Positions 1 to 10,659 of a DNA stretch of 64,000 nt are shown piece by piece. Origin of the DNA: Siphonodentalium dalli (lineage: Eukaryota; Mollusca; Scaphopoda; Gadilida; Siphonodentaliidae); the NCBI GenBank assembly GCA_032622095.1, contig CP136063.1, positions 269,939,426 to 270,003,425 on the forward strand, given 5' to 3'. The notes under the pieces were generated by a model. That model saw only the letters and a program-made list of their open reading frames with translations. It was not told the DNA's origin and did no database searches. The position numbers and the translations under genes were made by a program. Positions within the stretch are counted from its first letter, which is position 1. Every line of letters starts with the position of its first letter.

Positions 1-38
1 TTGTTCGTTAATAACGTGAGTAGTGAATAGATAGCATA

Positions 39-120
39 TATCAGAGAATGCACTGACAAATGAGCTTTAATGCAGCACGGGCGCATCTCCTGTCATGAAA
101 GCTTTATTAATGTCAAAAGT
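39..120 (+). repeat. Dispersed repeat copy, related to 26,168-26,245
   Basis: This stretch shares the order 'aatgcactg', 'tttaatgc', 'gcac', 'tgtcatgaaag' and a final 'taatg' with 26,168-26,245, at similar spacing. Such similarity 26 kb apart suggests two diverged members of an interspersed family. No ends or target-site duplications could be defined, so the family type is unknown. Confidence 0.5.
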
Positions 121-690
121 CCTTCAATTGATTGTCAAAATGTAGGGACCAATTGACAATATTGCCCTGATAGTGAGTTTGAACCCTTAGTTACCAGATT
201 TCCCATACCTGCATTACGGAAGGTGACCAGGGGTAGTAGCATTCATTCAGTGTACTGGTCAAATTTTTCCGTTGCTTGACAGGGGTTAGTGGATTTACCA
301 CACAGACATTCTCTGTGAATCTTTATGTGGGTTTTACTCCATTAAAACTGACAGTTGTGATATGGCCTCGTGGCTAAAACAACATTAAACTCTAAATCAA
401 GCAATCATTTCACAAACTAGTGAATGAATTGAGCTCAAATTTGGTACATCTGTTCATGGCAAGTGTTGAAACAACTATATTCATGCAGGCTTTTGTAATG
501 TTGAAAAGTATCATGACTAGAAATAATTGTGGGACAAAAAACACATTAAATATGGGTATCATACCCAAATAGCATCTTATCAGCATATCATTCTTCAAAT
601 CTGGCTTGAGATTCGCAGATCCAAACCTGTTATAACTATTTAATCCTCAATTTTTAAATCCCATGGCATCTTTGTTTGGTAGAGGACTAA
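121..690. other. No feature recognised
   Basis: AT-rich DNA. The only open frame (minus strand, 410-598, 62 residues) is hydrophobic, has no recognisable motif and lacks convincing splice signals. Confidence 0.6.
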
Positions 691-696
691 AAACAG

Positions 697-873
697 ATGT
701 ACAAAAAAAAACCGTATTGGAAATATTTCAACCTGGTTACTTTATTAAAAGGTGAACATTTCCTAAATTGTTTCATTTTGGGTTTTACATTGCTTTCGAC
801 AACTATGGTTTATTCCCAAATTGAAATTACTCCAGAAGTCTCGGTAGCTAGATGGCTAAGCCACCAACCAACG
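697..873 (+). CDS. Possible first coding exon, unknown secreted or membrane protein
   Basis: Not recognised. The frame opens at an ATG at 697 and reads 59 codons to a strong splice-donor sequence (acg|gtgagt, GT at 874-875), giving a phase-0 intron. The predicted product has a basic start (MYKKKPYW), then a hydrophobic run at about residues 25-40 ending in VYSQ, which resembles a signal peptide or signal anchor. About 18 polar residues follow before the donor. No convincing acceptor lies directly upstream, so this would have to be a first exon. No downstream partner exon was identified. A chance frame next to a chance donor is a real alternative. Confidence 0.25.
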
Positions 874-983
874 GTGAGTTAACTAACAAACTTGTACACA
901 CAAACACTGCACAAACATCTCTAAAAGATGCACAATCTGCTTAAACACTGCAAATTAATATTTCTTTGGCTTCAGTGGTAAAC

Positions 984-1306
984 AATATTTTATTCGAGTC
1001 GAGGATTCCACCCACCCATTAAAGCTCAGATTTATTAGATAACATTTTTTTAAAATCTAGTTATCACCCCATCGATTCATTGGCGTCTGACAATAAATAC
1101 CTTGATCATCATTCAAACACAGTACTGGAATACGCGCACATCGTTGTGATAGGTCACGCAAGGTCATTTCTCAATTCACGATACGAGTCTATGCCAGTAC
1201 TGTGTATGAAAGAAGATCAAGGTGAAATTTAACAGATTATAAAAATCAATATATGGAACTCTTGAGCTTTAATGGGGTGGGTTCATCAGCTTGAATCAAA
1301 TATTTA
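984..1306. repeat. Foldback (inverted-repeat) element
   Basis: Nested inverted repeats are spread over about 320 bp. The outer arms match around 'acccattaaagctca' (1,010-1,029) and 'tgagctttaatggggt' (1,263-1,278). The similarity continues outward to 'aatattttattcgag' and its counterpart near 1,305. The inner arms 'ccttgatcatcattc' plus 'acacagtactgg' pair with the segment ending 'gatcaagg' near 1,222. This is the structure of a non-autonomous foldback or MITE-like element. A target-site duplication was not identified. Confidence 0.7.
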
Positions 1307-1308
1307 TA

Positions 1309-1577
1309 TATTAATAATTAACCCATTTTAACCCTTTGATTACTAGATGCTCCACGGAAGAACAGTTCTTCCCATTCAACCATTTGTACGAATATTCATA
1401 GTTGATCAGCCAAACTTCGGCTGTCGGTTCAACTTGTTGAAGTATTCCTATTAGTCTGATCAATAAAAGGTTTGCCCTAGAATAAATTGGTTTATATACC
1501 ATTTTCAAGAGTAATATGTCCTCTAAAACATCAAAATTGGCTAAAATCCGCTTTGAGCATTTCTAGTGAAACAAACT
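1309..1577. other. No feature recognised
   Basis: AT-rich sequence between the foldback element and the tandem repeat block. A 65-codon minus-strand frame here has no recognisable motif. Confidence 0.5.
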
Positions 1578-3595
1578 TGTTTTTTTTTTATTATTATTAT
1601 TATAAAACACCTTTAATCTCAGAAACCGCCAGGTCGATTGATTTGATATTTCCTACACATATACATACACGAAAAGTTAGTTTTATGCACTTACCGCTAT
1701 TTTTGTATGACCTTGACCTTTGCACTAAACGCTCTTCATGTGTATTACTGTTGTGTACGTATCTCCTCCGGAACGGCTTGAGATATCGAGATCGGACTTG
1801 CATTATTAGTTTCCTCTCATCATGTGCTAGAAACACGCGAAAAATGGTATAGATAGCACTTCCGGTTCGAAAGTTCGGTATTGGTCGAATGCTCTTTGAA
1901 AAACTTTTTTCTTCTGAATTTGACCAAATTCATAGGGCGGCATCGCTAGTCCGAACTGAATACAGCGCCGTAAAATTTAGCGAAATCGACCAAAAACTGA
2001 CGTCACAGCACCCGATTCAAATTTTGACTTTTGGGTATCCTGCAAGGTGTAACCTTGCCCTGATTTCTTTGAAAAAGGCGAATGGATGCAAAACGACTCA
2101 ACCGATTGCCTTGATTTTTTGTAATAACATAGCTACCGTCCTTGGCTATTGACTGGACTGGATGCGGAGTTCGTCCGACCTTGACCTTTGACGAAGAATC
2201 GGTTAACGCTCTTTGAAAAACTTTTTTCTTCTGAATTTGACCAAATTCATAGGGCGGCATCGCTAGTCCGAACTGAAGACAGCGCCGTAAAATTTAGCGA
2301 AATCGACCAAAAACTGACGTCACAGCACCCGATTCAAATTTTGACTTTTGGGTATCCTGCAAGGTGGAAACCTTGCCCTGATTTCTTTGAAAAAGGCGAA
2401 TAGATCCAAAACGACTCTACCGATTGCCTTGATTTTTTTGTACTAACATAGCTACCGTCCTTGGCTATTGACTGGACTGGATGCGGAGTTCGTCCGACCT
2501 TGACCTTGGACGAAGAATCGGTTAACGCTCTTTGAAAAACTTTTTTCTTCTGAATTTGACCAAATTCATAGGGCGGGATCGCTAGTCCGAACTGAAGACA
2601 ACGCCGTAATAATTAGCGCAATCGACCAAAAACTGACGTCACAGCACCCGATTCAAATTTTGACTTGTGGGTTTCCTGCAAGGTGGGCGCCTTGCCCTGA
2701 TTTCTTTGAAAAAGGCGAATAGATCCAAAACGACTCTACCGATTGCCTTGATTTTTTGTACGTACATAGCTCCCGTCCTTGGCTATTGACTGTACTGGGG
2801 AGTTCGTCCGACCTTGACCTTGGCACAAAACGCTCTTCATGTTGATTACTGTTGTGTGCGCATTTCCTCCGGAACGGCTTGAGATATCGAGTTCGGACTT
2901 GCTCTATTAGGTTCGTCTTCTCATGTGCTACACGCACACAAAAAATGGTTCACCTTGGTAAACATTGAAGTATCGAAATTGCAGTGCAATTTCAATTTCA
3001 TTCTAGTTTTTTTTTATTATTATTATTATAAAACACCTTTAATCTCAGAAACTGCCAAGTCGATTGATTTGATATTTCCTACACATATACATACACGAAA
3101 ATTTAGTTTTATGCACTTACCGCTATTTTTGTATGACCTTGACCTTTGCACTAAACGCTCTTCGTGTGTATTACTGTTGTGCACGTATCTCCTCCAGAAC
3201 GGCTTGAGCTATCGAGTTCGGACTTGCATTATTAGTTTCCTCTCATCATGTGCTACAAACACGCGAAAATGGTATGAATAGCACTTCCGGTTCGAAAGAT
3301 CGGTATTGGTCGAAGAATCGGTTAACGCTCTTTGAAAAACTTTTTTCTTCTGAATTTGACCAAATTCATAGGGCGGCATTGCTATTCCAAACTGAAGACA
3401 GCGCCGTAAAATTTAGCGCAATCGACCAAAAACTGACGTCACAGCACCCGATTCAAATTTTGACTTTTGGGTATCCTGCAAGGTGCGAACCTTCACCTGA
3501 TTTCTTTGAAAAAGGCGAATAGATCCAAAACGACTCTACCGATTGCCTTGATTTTTTTGTACTAACATAGCTCCCGTCCTTGGCTATTGACAGAG
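1578..3595 (+). repeat. Nested tandem repeat block (units of about 318 bp and 1,426 bp)
   Basis: Two repeat types alternate. Type A starts with a T-run and (TTA)n, then 'tataaaacacctttaatctc'. It occurs at 1,580-1,885 and again 1,426 bp later at 3,005-3,312, with a partial copy at about 2,808-2,940. Type B contains 'gctctttgaaaaac' and 'aaaactgacgtcacagcac'. It begins at 1,891, 2,208, 2,527 and about 3,327 (steps of 317 and 319 bp). The order is A-B-B-B-partial A-A-B. The last B ends where LINE-derived sequence begins at about 3,590. Short open frames inside merely repeat with the unit. Confidence 0.85.
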
Positions 3596-4210
3596 ACATA
3601 TCATCTCTAGAATCTATGTACAGAAAGGTCGAGAGACCAACCTCATCAAGAATGTGTTCACAAAACGACTTCCGAAGGGCAAGTGAATTGGCTGCTGTAC
3701 AATAACGAAGGGCGTGTGATATATCCCGTTACCACAAGCGCGACACGTGCAATCATTAGAAAATGTAGTTCTGTTGAGCAGTAGAGCGAGATTTTTCAGA
3801 GCTTTAGACGCCGCCAGGGTGCCTTTTCAGCAATGTCCAAATACTCCAAAATGACAGTGGATCATTGTGCACAATGCGAAACAAATCAAGTGATGTATCT
3901 CGGTCCACTGTAGTTTTCCATTGTATAACATAGTGTGACTGTACTGTTGATTTGCGGAAGTGCTTCCATGTTGATTTAGAAGGAAATTCGCCAGTCGCAA
4001 CGAAAGTATCCAGATGCGCGTGTATATTGTATTGCCGAAGTAACTGTGTAATGTCGGACACAAACCCTGTTGTCGCACGTCCGAAGAGGCTCTGTAAGAA
4101 GAATTTATGTAAGAAAATTCGCAGTGGTTCCTGGTGCCCATCGGGAAGGTAAATTAGATCAGCGAGGAATGAAAGTTTCTGTATGTGTATTTCGTTTTCG
4201 AGTGGCATAA
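3590..4210 (-). mobile_element. 3' fragment of a non-LTR retrotransposon (LINE) polymerase
   Basis: On the minus strand this encodes the region downstream of reverse transcriptase in a LINE polymerase, 5'-truncated and broken. The long frame (4,208-3,804) contains the series GFVSDI, LLRQYNIHAHL, STWKHF and DLFRIVHNDPL, which matches the tryptophan-rich linker seen in such proteins. Beyond it, in shifted frames, come a C-x2-C pair (CTCRACG) and an HALRYC segment, the remains of the terminal C-C-H-C zinc-binding domain. The same architecture recurs in the relic at 18,935-21,180. The clade (CR1, Jockey or I-like) was not resolved. Confidence 0.75.
3804..4208 (-). pseudogene. LINE polymerase C-terminal linker, decayed
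   Basis: A 134-codon frame without the reverse transcriptase core. It starts at an internal methionine (MPLENEIHIQKLSF) rather than a true start. Recognisable pieces in order are a leucine-rich segment (about residues 9-22), GFVSDITQLLRQY (about 48-60), the conserved K-x-x-WK-like 'SKSTWKHF' (about 77-84), and DLFRIVHND (about 108-116). The frame is lost before the zinc-binding domain, which resumes in other frames to about 3,590. It is non-functional as it stands. Confidence 0.7.
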
Positions 4211-4665
4211 GACCTAACAGTGTTAATTAATTGTGAAGTAGGCACGTTTTCGTTATGTTTAGTTCACATATAATGTTTGCGACATTATACTTTAGATGTA
4301 TGAAATTCATCATGCCTACACACCATGAAGCCAACCCCTCGTCTTTTGTGATAAAGGCTCGAGTAAAGCGTATTATTATATTGTATGTGAGAACCCTCAC
4401 GAGGGATGATGGCTAATCAGCAATGGCTTGACCATGATTGCTAGATTCGGGTGATACAGAATGCATTCCTATTCAGAGTTGTATTTACTATGCATCAAAC
4501 AATGGACCACATAGTTGTTATTTTGTGGTTTTCTGTATGCCATTGCTTGTGGCAGAAGCACATTATATTACATAATCAATCAACCATATTATTTTACATA
4601 TATATTAATACATGTAAATACATATCATAGTGCATGTAAATTTTGTATCATAAAAAGTCTTGAAC
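4211..4665. other. No feature recognised
   Basis: AT-rich sequence upstream (in LINE orientation) of the retrotransposon fragment. No LINE coding similarity was seen here, so the 5' truncation point of the element probably lies near 4,210. Confidence 0.5.
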
Positions 4666-4669
4666 GTGA

Positions 4670-5420
4670 AGTTACCTTACTTCCTTCTGATTGTGAATGA
4701 TGGAGTCCATCTCATAGTATATTATTATGGGCCCATAGTGGTAGCCCCATACAGACTCGAAAGTTGAAGAAAAAACTAATTTCCATATGCATATCAGCAT
4801 CTCTGTCCTTGGTGTCCCAATAATTGGTGCCTCACTCCCAGAGCTCTAGTATATTCTATTAAAGCTCAAATGATTTACGCTTAAGCGCAAATGATTTATG
4901 CTTAAGCATAGAGGTTGTTTGCACTTAAGCGTAAATCATTTGCGCTTAAGTGCAAATGCCTAACACTAACTTATTTCCTTCTGATTGTGAATGATGGAGT
5001 CCATCTCATAGTATATACCATTTTCATGGCCATAAAAAGGGAATTAGGGGTTACTGGGGTGGTGTGTGGGCTTGCTTTCATCATATGGTGTACTTATTGA
5101 CTTGAAATAGGCGGAAAAAACCCTATTTTCATATTATCAGCATCCCTGTCCCCAAGAATTTGTGTCTACATCCCAGAGATCTAGTATATTTTTGATAAAA
5201 AGACACATCCTGCACAGATCTATACCATTTCCATGGTCATAAAAGGCATAGAGGGGTTACTGGGGATTGCTTCCCTCATATGGTGGCCCTACACAGACTT
5301 GAGTGATTTGTTTAGGCCTGTGCCATTTAAAATTAATTCAGAGGGGATCAATGCATATTAATGCTTAAGCACAAATGATTTACGCTTAAGTATAGAGGTT
5401 GTTTGCGCTTTTTTTGTCAG
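4670..5420 (+). repeat. Diverged direct repeats with CTTAAG-rich hairpin
   Basis: Three related segments follow one another. 'ccttctgattgtgaatgatg' begins at 4,681 and again at 4,978. 'cagcatc' plus 'ctgtcc', followed by 'cccagag' and 'tctagtatatt', occurs after each. A third partial copy starts at about 5,222 ('tataccatttccatgg'). Between copies lie six CTTAAG sites, four of them inside a long inverted repeat at 4,870-4,957. A half copy of that palindrome recurs at 5,361-5,405. Confidence 0.75.
4870..4957. repeat. Long CTTAAG palindrome (about 37-bp arms)
   Basis: The left arm (4,870-4,907) reads 'atgatttacgcttaagcgc' and onward. The right arm (4,921-4,957) is close to its reverse complement, with a 13-base loop. 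Each arm holds two CTTAAG motifs. Confidence 0.8.
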
Positions 5421-5429
5421 AATAAAGTT

Positions 5430-6105
5430 TGTATGTCAATGCACGCAGGTTTAACATGGTTCGAAACTATCGTATCCTATTAACATTTGACGATCTTTGT
5501 GGTGCGTGTAATGTATATAATATACACTCTATGGGCCATAGTCTGGCAGCGCAAAAATAAGAAGAACACAATGGCGATGTAGCTACGACTGATAATAGGA
5601 CAACATGCGGTGGGAGATCCCATTTTCCTTTGGGTGTGTCGGCCTCTGGATATGCTTGGATTCGTTAGATTATAAATAAAGACTATTCGCAAAAATTGTT
5701 TCAATTAATGTCGATCGCAATGTGTCTGGGGGGGGGGGGGGGATGTATTCCAAATTGTTCTGATATTATTCAATTTTCATTTATATGATTCCGCGAGCGA
5801 CCATAATGCCACTGTTAATTAAATTTCTGTTTTAGCGTCATTCGCCGCGTTTTGATTTTCGCCGAAAATAGCGCAATCCGTTTATTATTTCACCTTGCGG
5901 GCGTTAAATAAACTTTTGTTGTACCTCTCAACAAGCAGCGATCCAATCGACCACAAATATGTGTGGTTAGTTTTCGTACGGAAGTATACACTGCCATCTC
6001 CGGTGTCAAAACAAGGTCACATTTGTCGTATTTCCGGTTTAACTTATCGCATAAATGTTGATCAAATTACATTTTCCCGAAGTTTACAGAGTGAAAATTA
6101 CTCAT
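5430..6105. other. Intergenic, with a G15 tract
   Basis: No gene recognised. A run of 15 G lies at 5,728-5,742. Short frames on both strands carry no motif. Confidence 0.5.
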
Positions 6106-6198
6106 TTTGACGCTGAAAAAACTGTTGAGGAGTTCATAATAAATGTAAAGTGGGACAGTCACAATGCTTGAAATATTAGCATAGATCAAATTCGGTCC

Positions 6199-6510
6199 TT
6201 GGAAGTTGGAAATGACTGGAGTGCAATGGTGTCATTGGATTTGACATCAATTTCTGAAATCAAATTACTCGAACTAAAAAGAGATGTTGCGTCAGGTAGC
6301 CTACTTTATTTAAACGTGGCTCTGAAAGATAATGTTACAAACAAAAACAGTAAATACTATGACTCATGTGAAAGTTGTGGAACTGAACTGTTTATTTCAG
6401 TATTAAAAATATCAATGAAATTAAATCTGTTAATAGTTAGATATTCAAACCCCCATGCCCTTGGATCCCCTGAACTAGTATATCATGTCATGAATCTATT
6501 CAAAATCTGA
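6199..6510 (+). CDS. Unrecognised 103-codon open frame
   Basis: Not recognised. The frame has a polar, fairly protein-like composition in its first half (MEVGNDWSAMVSLDL, then an alternating acidic and basic stretch) and a C-x2-C pair (SCESCG) at about residues 56-61. The sequence just upstream is also nearly open in the same sense, broken by one stop near 6,165. This could be a fragment of a transposon protein, a host exon or chance. No clear splice sites flank it. Confidence 0.15.
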   Translation: MEVGNDWSAMVSLDLTSISEIKLLELKRDVASGSLLYLNVALKDNVTNKNSKYYDSCESCGTELFISVLKISMKLNLLIVRYSNPHALGSPELVYHVMNLFKI

Positions 6511-7558
6511 CAACTTGTTCATGTTTTGACTTATAGTATTCTGATGGGGAATTGTTTACCGGTATAACATAATATTAAACAGACAATGCAGGGCATAAAT
6601 TTCTTTGTTAATACTTGTTCCTAAATAATCCATTTGACAATTACTAGTAGGCATGGTCCCATCAAGATTTTTGTGTACCGATAATTGCAATAAAATTGTT
6701 TTGATTAACCGAGAGATATACCGGTACCAAGATTGTAAGCAAATCAAAGCAAAATTGTCTCATCTCAATCATGCAATCACAAGCTTGGACCCTAACCTAC
6801 AGTTAAATACATTGTTATGCCTACAGTTAAATAGATTTTTAAGGAATAGGTATATTATTTATACTTATAAATATATCACCTGCATTGTTATTTTCAATGT
6901 TTCCTGTCAGAGTATGGTCGATGTGGGCATAGCCACAGTAGAGATTCTGACACAAACTAGATCCCCTGGAAATATTTAATGATTAATAATCACCGCATTA
7001 TGCTTTCTTATATGGAAATCTCGATTGACGCTAAACAGAAATTTAATTAACAGAGGACTAAACGTAAGATATAACAACCCACTGTGCATTTCTATATATG
7101 GAAACTGAAAGTGAAACACGTCTGCTCGGTGCGTCTTTCTCGGAATTGATCACATTATATTTATCAAGTGGTTAGACTGTTTTCACTTTCTGGTTGACAC
7201 AATTCAAGCACTTTCATCCGATGATCCGAAACAAAAATGCTTTCATACTGAGCATTGTCTTCAGTTTATTGTATACACAACTGGTGACTCAATACAAGGA
7301 AGTAAATGAGAAAACATCAGAAAGCTTCTTATTGGCAAACTAGTGTGTGTATGAACTATTTAGGTATCGGTACAGTATTATTATGCAGGGGTCTCAATTT
7401 ACTCTCTGCTTCCTGCTTCCTGCTTTCTCGGACCCCCCACTCCCACCACGGGCCTTTCACCTTAACAAATACATATCCGGTTATCATGGCCGTGACCGTT
7501 TATGGAAATTGCATGACCCGTTAACCGTAAACAGACAATGCAGCATTGAAATGAGAAA
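6511..7558. other. No feature recognised
   Basis: AT-rich intergenic sequence. Overlapping frames at 6,653-6,979 and 7,306-7,780 show no motif, and the second runs into a foldback element. Confidence 0.55.
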
Positions 7559-7559
7559 T

Positions 7560-7698
7560 GAACGGCGATTTAAATGTGGTCGTGGGATTTTGACCGCGAG
7601 AAAAATTCAGCAAATTGCATGAACCCCAATGGGGTTCATGTGGAGTTTGCTGAATTGTTATCGTGGTCAAAACCCATGACCATGTTGAATCCGCAGTT
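7560..7698. repeat. Foldback element with near-zero loop
   Basis: An inverted repeat is centred at 7,629/7,630 ('catgaacccca' against 'tggggttcatg'). It continues outward through 'aattcagcaaa' and its complement, then 'ggtcgtgggattttgacc' against 'ggtcaaaacccatgacc'. The arms total nearly 70 bp with scattered mismatches and almost no loop. Confidence 0.8.
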
Positions 7699-7847
7699 TA
7701 TTATTTATATTTATATACTTAAAATTCATTATCAACAAGGATGTTTTTCCCACTATTTATTCAACGGTATGTCAATGTAGGCATATATTGCTGGGGTTAA
7801 CCTCAGTTAATTCAAGTGGTTAACCGGTCATGAAAATCCCGTACGTA

Positions 7848-8060
7848 CAGTAATGCCCTAATTAATCGACTGCATAATCACAGCAGAATTATGGGTGACT
7901 TTTCAGGATTCAGTTGGAAAATATGGCTTGCTGCCATTCATCGGAAAGCTCTCGCCTGGATCTTTCCGATGAGTGGCAACAAACCATATTTCCGACTAAA
8001 TCCTGAAAAGTTACCCATAATTCTGCTGTGGTTATGGAGTCGATAATTAGGGCATTACTG
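7848..8060. mobile_element. Tc1/mariner-type foldback MITE
   Basis: A 213-bp near-palindrome with terminal inverted repeats 'cagtaatgccctaatta' and 'taattagggcattactg'. It is flanked on both sides by TA (7,846-7,847 and 8,061-8,062). TA target duplication and termini beginning CAGT are hallmarks of Tc1/mariner elements. The two arms are about 95 bp each with a short central loop. It has no coding capacity, so it would have been moved by a transposase encoded elsewhere. Arm mismatches suggest it is not very young. Confidence 0.88.
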
Positions 8061-8062
8061 TA

Positions 8063-8345
8063 GGCCCTAACCATTTCAGCCCCACAAATACATCTTTTTC
8101 TTTTCACTTGTTACCACATAAATTATAATTGCTTTCTCAAGTCTTCGAATATCGTATTGTCACATACATGTATTACTAGTAATAGCTGGTAATGGGCCTA
8201 CCTCGAATCGATTCACCACTACCATTCCATATAGTAATAATAGTAGTATGTATATAATATTCAGGGTTGTGGTGCATTTAACATCTGGTTCTATTTTATT
8301 GTACTAAGAATACAAACATTCTGTTGCATGGGATTATCTAAATTG
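8063..8345. other. No feature recognised
   Basis: Short AT-rich interval between the MITE and a small tandem repeat. Confidence 0.5.
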
Positions 8346-8349
8346 TACC

Positions 8350-8462
8350 ATCAGACTATCACCCCATGCCATCACTATTATTAGGCACCATCACTATTAT
8401 TGTTTTTGATGTAAAATACCACCTATCACTATTAATCGGCCATCACTATTATTAGGCACCTA
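8350..8462 (+). repeat. Short imperfect repeat of 'catcactattattaggcac'
   Basis: The motif 'atcactattatt' recurs four times at irregular spacing, twice followed by 'aggcacc'. It is a decayed short tandem repeat. Confidence 0.7.
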
Positions 8463-8469
8463 AGAGTAA

Positions 8470-9685
8470 GCAATTACGCGTCATTTTCCAATAAAAATAA
8501 CACAATTCGGCAGCGGATAGAATATCCTTTAATTACTTAACCAAAAGCCTGTGCAAATATTTCTGTAACCATTGTTGTTGAATTTGTGAAAATTATTCTG
8601 ATTTGAAAGTTCCGACCGCGGTCCGCTAAACTTTATTCCTCACTGGTAAGTTATATAGTGTTGAAACGATTGACTACGTGGTCATTCTCTGAACAGGGAA
8701 TAAACTCAAATGGCACATATCTACAACTATAGTGAATCACTGTTCAATAGGTTTCTTATAGTGTCCTATAATAATTCTGGTTCTAACATCAAGAGAGCTA
8801 ATAACAAAATTCATTGATGTAGAACTGAATGCTCTTTTTATTTATTTAATATTGCTAATGACATTTACCCTATGTTACAAAAGTATACAAACCAGATATA
8901 TGCCTTGCCAGGAGATGATTAACGACCTCTGTGCCCATTGGTAACTGCTATAAACAATAATGCTATTATCAGAGCTAGATGTTAGCTACACCATTCATAT
9001 GTAAGGGTTATTATAGCACCTGGAGAAGAGCATATATGTCTGTACAAGATGGTTCAATGCACCATAAGTTCACCCCTAATCAACATATTGGACCTTTTCA
9101 ACACATTTTATTCCCAGTCACCAAGGAAACTTGCTCACTGAATTTGAGTTAAAGGGCCAAGTGGATTTTGAGGGAAACAAAATAAACTGGCAGAAGAAAC
9201 TAAGCTCCCTAATCCACCCTGATTGGCATATAGGCAGTGAATTAAATCACTCCATCATATTACAAACCTGTAGAAAAAATTTGAGCTAAATCGACCATGG
9301 GGTTTTTGTGAAGCCACTTGAAGAAAAATTGACCCAAAAGACATCACCTGCTACTAATTGGTGAGCCAGTCACATGCGAGAAATAGAGCAACATATTCAT
9401 GAGTATTGTCCACAAGTAAAATTTGAAATTGGTATCTCACACCATCCTTGTACAAACTAAAGAATGAAAATGATTTTACCCACAACAAACCCCACCCATC
9501 TGCCACTAATTGGCGGACAGGTCCCATAGATGAACTCAATCCGCTGATGAGTTTTATCCATATTTAAACTATTGAGTTGATACCTGGATACGATATTGAG
9601 TTAAAATGAGCACTACTTCTGAAGGATTAGGGGTTCTAGCCCATAATCAAAAATAGCCCATAAGCCTGTGATGGGCGACTATTTT
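8470..9685. other. Intergenic; weak internal repeat only
   Basis: No gene recognised. A phrase like 'ctactaattggtgagccag' near 9,352 resembles 'ccactaattggcggacagg' near 9,502, hinting at an old duplication of about 150 bp. Open frames are short and without motif. Confidence 0.5.
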
Positions 9686-9689
9686 AGCT

Positions 9690-9945
9690 CCTAAACCGCA
9701 AATGTTAACTCAGACGGATGGACAGACAGACCGCAGACGCCGGGATACACGACGACTCGACAACACAGATGCCGACATTATGTCTACCACTGATGTGGGT
9801 ACACATAATATAAAGTTTTCGAGAAAATCTGTTCATAACTGTGACCAGTAGGGTGTGCCAAATCCAAAAGTTGACGCCGTACAGACGGACGCCAACTGAC
9901 GGCAATAACTCAGCTTGACTGTGTCAAGTTGGGTTAAAAATTAAC
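9690..9945 (+). mobile_element. Short hairpin-ended interspersed element
   Basis: A stretch rich in 'cagacggatggacagacag' leads into a terminal hairpin near 9,908-9,937 ('cagcttgac' pairing with 'gtcaagttg') and then 'ttaaaaatta'. The same arrangement, a gac/gga-rich body followed by a 'cttgac...gtcaag' hairpin and TAA, is seen at 10,985-11,045. Similar short elements are common in marine invertebrate genomes. The mobility class is not established here. Confidence 0.55.
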
Positions 9946-9949
9946 TATT

Positions 9950-10335
9950 TATGACAAAATCTATTAACATATATTTTTATTATTCATAGTTAAACTTCAA
10001 TTTTGACAGGTCGTGGACAATTCGGTAACTGATATTCACCTTAATTATTTCATACTTGGTAACATAAATTCAAGTTTAAATGCATGCGTATTCAATCAGA
10101 CTTTTCGCTCTTGTGACATGCTATATGGGCATTATTTTATATATATATATAGCCATGACAGACAGACATTTACTTCTGTTATCTTTCAAAATGTATGTTA
10201 ATCTTTTAGTCATTTACTTATAACTATTTAAAAAATGAAAGTGTCAATGACACTGTAGCTTAACTTGCTTTTAATGAATAATTACTGATACCTGTCGGAC
10301 ATCAGAACGTAGTGAGGATACCTGTGCTAAATTAA
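9950..10335. other. No feature recognised
   Basis: AT-rich DNA with a short TA run near 10,138-10,151. Confidence 0.5.
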
Positions 10336-10339
10336 ATGC

Positions 10340-10640
10340 CCTTTGATGTTAACCACGTTGACGGTTGTGGATGAGAACATTAACTTTAATGAGAAAGCAA
10401 GCATATGTTTACCTCCTTTATTTAATGGCAAAACATTTAACTTCCATGACAAAACATGCAGGCCAACGTTAACCTCCTTGATGCATGCAGATGACAACAT
10501 TAACATCCACGAAACAGCAAGCCAATATTAACCTCCCTGATCCCTGCAAACGACAACATTAACTTCCATGACAAAACATGATAATATTAACCTTCTAGAT
10601 GCCTGCTGATAACAACATTAACTTCAATAACAAAGAGTAT
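10340..10640 (+). repeat. Tandem repeat of about 60 bp, five imperfect copies
   Basis: The motif 'gacaacattaacttccatga' and variants recurs at about 10,373, 10,430, 10,492, 10,551 and 10,611. Each is followed by 'caa' or 'aca' and 'gttaacctcc'-like sequence. A frame across part of it merely reflects the repeat. Confidence 0.8.
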
Positions 10641-10659
10641 CATGCTCCGAGCAACATAT

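Noticed and set aside
1487-3522. Several 70-120 codon frames in the tandem block
   Set aside because: The same peptide recurs only because the DNA unit recurs; frames differ between copies and include the T-run and (TTA)n.
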